NCBI GenBank assembly: GCA_025937035.1
Contig: JAICSG010000079.1
Coordinates: forward strand, 1 to 10,429
Length of the DNA stretch: 10,429 nt
Origin: Thermoanaerobaculia bacterium
Lineage (GTDB): Bacteria > Acidobacteriota > Thermoanaerobaculia > Multivoradales > UBA5704
Direction of reading: 5' to 3'
A program made the translations under genes and the position numbers. How positions within the stretch are numbered: the stretch's first letter is position 1; every line of letters starts with the position of its first letter. The notes beneath the pieces were generated by a model. That model made no database searches, had not been told where the DNA came from, and saw nothing but the letters and a program-made list of their open reading frames with translations. Of this stretch, positions 7,039-10,429 are shown in pieces.

Positions 7039-7971
7039 ATGCAAATGCGAATCAGGTTCCTCCCGTTCCTCGCCCTGACCTTGCTCCTCGCCGCGGCTGC
7101 TCCGCCTCCCGGCCATCCGCCGGGCGGCTACCAGACGGTCCTGGGGGCCCGGATCTGGGTGGAGAGCGAGGGCAAGGGGACACCCCTGCTGCTGATCGCG
7201 GGCGGCCCGGGCCTGGCTCACGACTACTTCCACCCCTACTTCTCTGCCCTCGCCGCGGCGCACCGGGTGATCTATTACGACGCCCTCGGCCGCGGCCGGT
7301 CGGACCGGGCCCACAAGGCCGCCGACTACACGTTCACCCGGGACGTGGAGGAGGTGGAGGCCCTGCGTAAGGCCCTCGGCATCGCCCGGATGGACGTCCT
7401 GGGGCATTCGTACGGCACGCTGGTGGCCCAGGCGTATGCCCTGAAGTACCCCAACGCGGTACGCCGGCTCGTCCTGATCAGCCCGCTGCACAGCGGGGCC
7501 ATGTGGCAGGCCAGCAACGATCTGATCAACCGCCAGATCGAGCAGACCATGCCGGAGGTCTGGCAGCACGTCCAGAACCTGCGCCGCCAGGGGCTCCGCT
7601 CCAGCGACCCGGCCCACCGCGAGGCCTACCGCACGCCTCCCGGGCTGTACTTCCACCGCCCCCCCGCGGGCCCGCTGCCGCTGGACCTCAGCATGGACAT
7701 CTATTACGGCATCGCAGGAAACGACGCCGATTTCGTGATCGGAGGGGAGATCGCGAAGCTCGACTTCCGGCCGCGGCTGAAGAGCCTCGCCGCGCCGCTG
7801 CTCGTGCTGGCCGGCCGCTATGACCGCATCGCGCTGCCCGACCGCGTCGCCGAGTACAAGAAGAGAGCGCCACGCGCCGAGGTGGTCATGATGGAGAACA
7901 GCGCCCACTACCCCTTCATCGAGGAGACGGCGGCGGTGATCGAGAGAATCCGCCGCTTCCTCGCCAGGTGA
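7039..7971 (+). CDS. Exported alpha/beta hydrolase, proline iminopeptidase (S33)-like
   Basis: This 310-residue protein begins with a clear Sec signal peptide: basic start MQMRIR, a hydrophobic core of about residues 7-21 and an Ala-rich cleavage region before PPPG. No lipobox cysteine is seen, so it should be released to the periplasm or outside. The mature part is an alpha/beta hydrolase: GGPG at 55-58 (oxyanion region typical of prolyl aminopeptidase relatives), YYDALGRGRSD at 79-89, nucleophile Ser124 in GHSYG, acid Asp262 in AGRYD and His290 in NSAHYPF. All three triad residues are present, so it should be active. Family members cleave N-terminal residues, esters or amides; the substrate is not predictable. 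The ATG follows AGAAAG; a second in-frame ATG lies at 7045. It is 27 bp after the ATP-grasp gene and 5 bp before the FAAL gene, so an operon member. Export makes a role after synthesis (maturation or self-protection) likelier than thioesterase editing. Confidence 0.9.
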   Translation: MQMRIRFLPFLALTLLLAAAAPPPGHPPGGYQTVLGARIWVESEGKGTPLLLIAGGPGLAHDYFHPYFSALAAAHRVIYYDALGRGRSDRAHKAADYTFTRDVEEVEALRKALGIARMDVLGHSYGTLVAQAYALKYPNAVRRLVLISPLHSGAMWQASNDLINRQIEQTMPEVWQHVQNLRRQGLRSSDPAHREAYRTPPGLYFHRPPAGPLPLDLSMDIYYGIAGNDADFVIGGEIAKLDFRPRLKSLAAPLLVLAGRYDRIALPDRVAEYKKRAPRAEVVMMENSAHYPFIEETAAVIERIRRFLAR

Positions 7972-7972
7972 G
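7966..7972 (+). promoter_or_regulatory. Ribosome-binding site of the FAAL gene overlapping the hydrolase stop
   Basis: AGGTGAG contains the TGA stop of the hydrolase gene (7969-7971) and precedes the ATG at 7977. Ribosomes ending the hydrolase would sit on this site, so the two genes are probably translationally coupled. Confidence 0.65.
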
Positions 7973-7976
7973 CCCC

Positions 7977-10429
7977 ATGGCTTTCCAGACGCTGATCGAC
8001 GTGCTGCGGGCCCGGGCCGCGGAGGACCCCGACGGGCAGACCTATGTCTTCCTCGCCGACGGGGAGGTCGAGCGGGAGGTGCTCCGCGCGCGGGAGCTCG
8101 ACCTGCGGGCGCGCGCCATCGCCGCCCACCTCCAGGAGCGTCTCGCCCCGGGCGACCGGGCTCTGCTCCTGTACCCTCCGGGGCTGGAATTCGTCGCCGC
8201 CTTCTTCGGCTGCCTCTACGCCGGGGTGGTCGCGGTGCCGGCCTACCCGCCGCGACCGCGGCGCAGCCCGACCCGCCTGGCGACGATCCTGGCGGACGCG
8301 CGGCCGGCCGCCGTGCTCACCACCGCGGCGCTGGCCGAGCATGCCGGCCCCTGGACCGCGGAGCTGCCCGCCCTCGGGGCGGCCCACTGGATCGCCACGG
8401 ACGGGATCGGCGCCGGAGCCGCGGGATGGAAGCCGCCGGAGCTCTCCCCCCAGAGCCTCGCCTTCCTGCAGTACACCTCGGGCTCGACCTCCGATCCCAA
8501 GGGGGTGATGGTCACCCATGGCAACATCCTTCACAACCAGGGGGCGATCCAGCACGGGTTCCGCCAGTCCGCCGAGTCCGTGATCGTGAGCTGGCTGCCG
8601 ATCTACCACGACATGGGGCTGATCGGGGCCCTGCTGCAGCCCCTTTACGTGGGGGGCCGCTGCTACCTGATGGCGCCGGCCTCGTTCCTCCTCCAGCCCT
8701 CCCGCTGGCTGCGGGCGATCTCGCGCTACCGCGCCACCACCAGCGGCGGGCCCAACTTCGCCTACGAGCTGTGCATCGACCGCACCACCCCGGAGCAGCG
8801 CGAGGCGCTGGACCTGTCGAGTTGGGAGGTGGCGTTCAACGGCGCGGAACCGGTGCGCGGCGCGACGCTCGCCCGCTTCACCGAGGCCTTCGCGCCGAGC
8901 GGCTTCCGCGCCGAGGCGTTCCACCCCTGCTACGGGCTGGCGGAGGCCACGCTCCTCGTCGCGGTCGCCGGCCGGCGTCCGCCGCGCGTGCTGGCGCCGG
9001 AGGGGACGGGCCGGGAGCTGGTCGGTTGCGGGCCGTCTGCCTCCGGCCAGCAGATGGCCATCGTCGATCCCGAGACCCTGGAGCCGTGCCCGGCGGGGCG
9101 CGAGGGGGAGATCTGGGTGGCGGGCCCGAGCGTGGCCGCCGGATATTGGGGGAAGGCCGAGGCCACGGAGCGGACCTTCCAGGCGCGGCTCGCGAGCGGC
9201 GAGGGACCGTTCCTGCGCACCGGCGATCTCGGGATCCTCGAGCGGGGCGAGCTGCTCGTCTCTGGACGGATCAAGGACCTCGTCATCCTGCGCGGGCGCA
9301 ACCACTATCCCCAGGACATCGAGCTCACCGCGGAGTCGAGCCATCCGTCGCTGCGCGCGGCGGGGGCGGCTGCGTTCGCCGCGCCGGTCGAAGGCGAGGA
9401 GCGGCTGGTCGTGGTGGTGGAGGTGGAACGGCGCAGCCGCGAGGAGCCGGCGGCTCTGGCCGCGGCCGTGCGCGCCCGGGTCACCGGGGAGCACGAGGTC
9501 CCGGTGCACGAGGTCGTGCTGGTGCGCGCCGGCACGATCCCCCGCACATCGAGCGGCAAGGTCCAGCGCGGGCGCTGCCGCCAGCTCTACCTGAGCGCCG
9601 GGCTCGAGGTCGTGGCGGCGAGCGCCGCGCCGGCGGCGGCCACGCTGCCGGCCGGACCGGAGCCCGCCCTCTCCTGGGACCAGCTCGACGCCCTGCCGCC
9701 GGACGAGGCGTTGGGCGCCGCCCAGGAGCTGCTGCGGCACGCCGCGGCGCGCGTTCTCCGCCTCTCCCCGGAGCGGCTCCCCACCGATGAGCCGCTGTCG
9801 CGCGCCGGTCTCGATTCGGTGGCCGCCCTGGAGCTGGCCAACCGGTTGGACCAGACGCTGGGGACCCGCCTCGGGATGGAATCGTTCCTCTCCGATCTGA
9901 CGATCGCGGACCTCGCGGCCGAGCTCCTCGCGCGGGGGCGGAGCGCGCCGCCGCCGCCGGCCGTACCCGCTCCAGCCGCCGGCACGGCGCCCCTCACCCA
10001 GGGGCAACGCGCCCTCTGGTTCCTGCAGCGGCTGGCGCCGCGGAGCACGGCCTACCACATCGCCGCGGCAGCCCGGCTTCCGGAGCCCGTGGACGCCGGG
10101 GCGCTGGCCCGCGCCTTCCAGGCGCTCGTCGACCGCCATCCCGCGCTGCGCACCACCTTCGAGACCCGCGAGGACGGCGAGCCCGTGCAGCGGCTGCGCG
10201 CCGCGGCGGAGGCGGCGCTCGCGCGGCACGACGGGCGCGGATGGACGGAGGACGAGCTCGCGGAGTGGATGGCCCGGGAGGCGGCGCGGCCGTTCGACCT
10301 GGAGCGCGGGCCGTTGCTGCGCGCCCACCTGATCGAGCGGCCGGGAGGGGAGCACGCCCTGCTCCTCGCCGTGCACCACATCGTCAGCGACCTCGCCTCG
10401 CTCGGCGTCCTGGTCGAGGAGCTGGGGGC
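7977..10429 (+). CDS. Fatty-acyl-AMP ligase - acyl carrier protein - condensation domain NRPS starter subunit (partial, runs off right edge)
   Basis: The 817 residues visible start a lipopeptide assembly line. Residues 1 to about 545 are a fatty-acyl-AMP ligase: YTSGST at 166-171, SWLPIYHDMGLIG at 205-217, SGGPNFAYELC at 256-266, FNGAEPVR at 287-294, CYGLAEAT at 318-325, FLRTGDLG at 412-419, GRNHYPQDIE at 440-449 and Lys528 in RTSSGK. These are hallmark FAAL motifs. An acyl carrier domain follows (about 575-650) with Ser614 in GLDSV. A Pro/Ala linker (657-671) leads to a condensation domain from about 672: LTQGQRALWFL, RHPALRTTF at 720-728 and HHIVSDL at 800-806, with Leu where Gly is usual. 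The loop at 333-350 is clearly shorter than in the FAALs I remember. ATG at 7977 is supported by AGGTGAG. It should load a fatty acid and acylate the first amino acid. Downstream modules lie outside the window. Confidence 0.96.
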   Translation, partial: MAFQTLIDVLRARAAEDPDGQTYVFLADGEVEREVLRARELDLRARAIAAHLQERLAPGDRALLLYPPGLEFVAAFFGCLYAGVVAVPAYPPRPRRSPTRLATILADARPAAVLTTAALAEHAGPWTAELPALGAAHWIATDGIGAGAAGWKPPELSPQSLAFLQYTSGSTSDPKGVMVTHGNILHNQGAIQHGFRQSAESVIVSWLPIYHDMGLIGALLQPLYVGGRCYLMAPASFLLQPSRWLRAISRYRATTSGGPNFAYELCIDRTTPEQREALDLSSWEVAFNGAEPVRGATLARFTEAFAPSGFRAEAFHPCYGLAEATLLVAVAGRRPPRVLAPEGTGRELVGCGPSASGQQMAIVDPETLEPCPAGREGEIWVAGPSVAAGYWGKAEATERTFQARLASGEGPFLRTGDLGILERGELLVSGRIKDLVILRGRNHYPQDIELTAESSHPSLRAAGAAAFAAPVEGEERLVVVVEVERRSREEPAALAAAVRARVTGEHEVPVHEVVLVRAGTIPRTSSGKVQRGRCRQLYLSAGLEVVAASAAPAAATLPAGPEPALSWDQLDALPPDEALGAAQELLRHAAARVLRLSPERLPTDEPLSRAGLDSVAALELANRLDQTLGTRLGMESFLSDLTIADLAAELLARGRSAPPPPAVPAPAAGTAPLTQGQRALWFLQRLAPRSTAYHIAAAARLPEPVDAGALARAFQALVDRHPALRTTFETREDGEPVQRLRAAAEAALARHDGRGWTEDELAEWMAREAARPFDLERGPLLRAHLIERPGGEHALLLAVHHIVSDLASLGVLVEELG

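Noticed and set aside
7908..10379. 823-aa minus-strand open frame opposite the FAAL gene
   Set aside because: The FAAL-ACP-C reading is unambiguous on the plus strand; the reverse product is compositionally biased with no family features.

Overview
The window is part of a high-GC biosynthetic gene cluster for a lipopeptide-type nonribosomal peptide. Coding DNA looks to be around 70% GC, with strongly GC-biased third codon positions. The acyl-AMP ligase, carrier protein and condensation-domain order, together with an exported hydrolase that has a signal peptide, suggests a high-GC Gram-negative lineage such as Myxococcota or Acidobacteriota. That assignment is inference: no rRNA, tRNA or taxonomic marker gene is present.

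Layout. Two operons diverge from a 672-bp, visibly more AT-rich gap (4918-5589). To the left, on the minus strand, are two NRPS genes joined by an ATGA overlap. The first (1540-4917) is a complete C-A-PCP module whose adenylation pocket reads as serine. Its condensation domain carries HHxxxDE instead of HHxxxDG. The second starts at 1543 and runs off the left edge; it shows a full condensation domain and the first residues of an adenylation domain. To the right, on the plus strand, are three closely packed genes: a 473-aa protein resembling circularly permuted ATP-grasp enzymes (5590-7011), an exported alpha/beta hydrolase of the proline-iminopeptidase (S33) type (7039-7971), and a fatty-acyl-AMP ligase fused to an acyl carrier protein and a condensation domain (7977 to the right edge).

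How the genes may work together (inference). The acyl-AMP ligase would activate a fatty acid and load it on the fused carrier protein. The following condensation domain would pass the acyl group to the first amino acid, giving an N-acylated peptide. The minus-strand modules would add serine, possibly converted to dehydroalanine, and at least one further residue. The ATP-grasp protein and the exported hydrolase are the non-standard parts: an ATP-dependent ligation step in the cytoplasm, and peptide or ester cleavage after export, which could be maturation or self-protection.

The intergenic region holds a diverged tandem duplication of about 105-110 bp whose second copy ends exactly at the ATP-grasp start codon, an inverted repeat, an orphan Shine-Dalgarno sequence and a plausible promoter for the minus-strand operon. 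No mobile element, CRISPR array or RNA gene was recognised.
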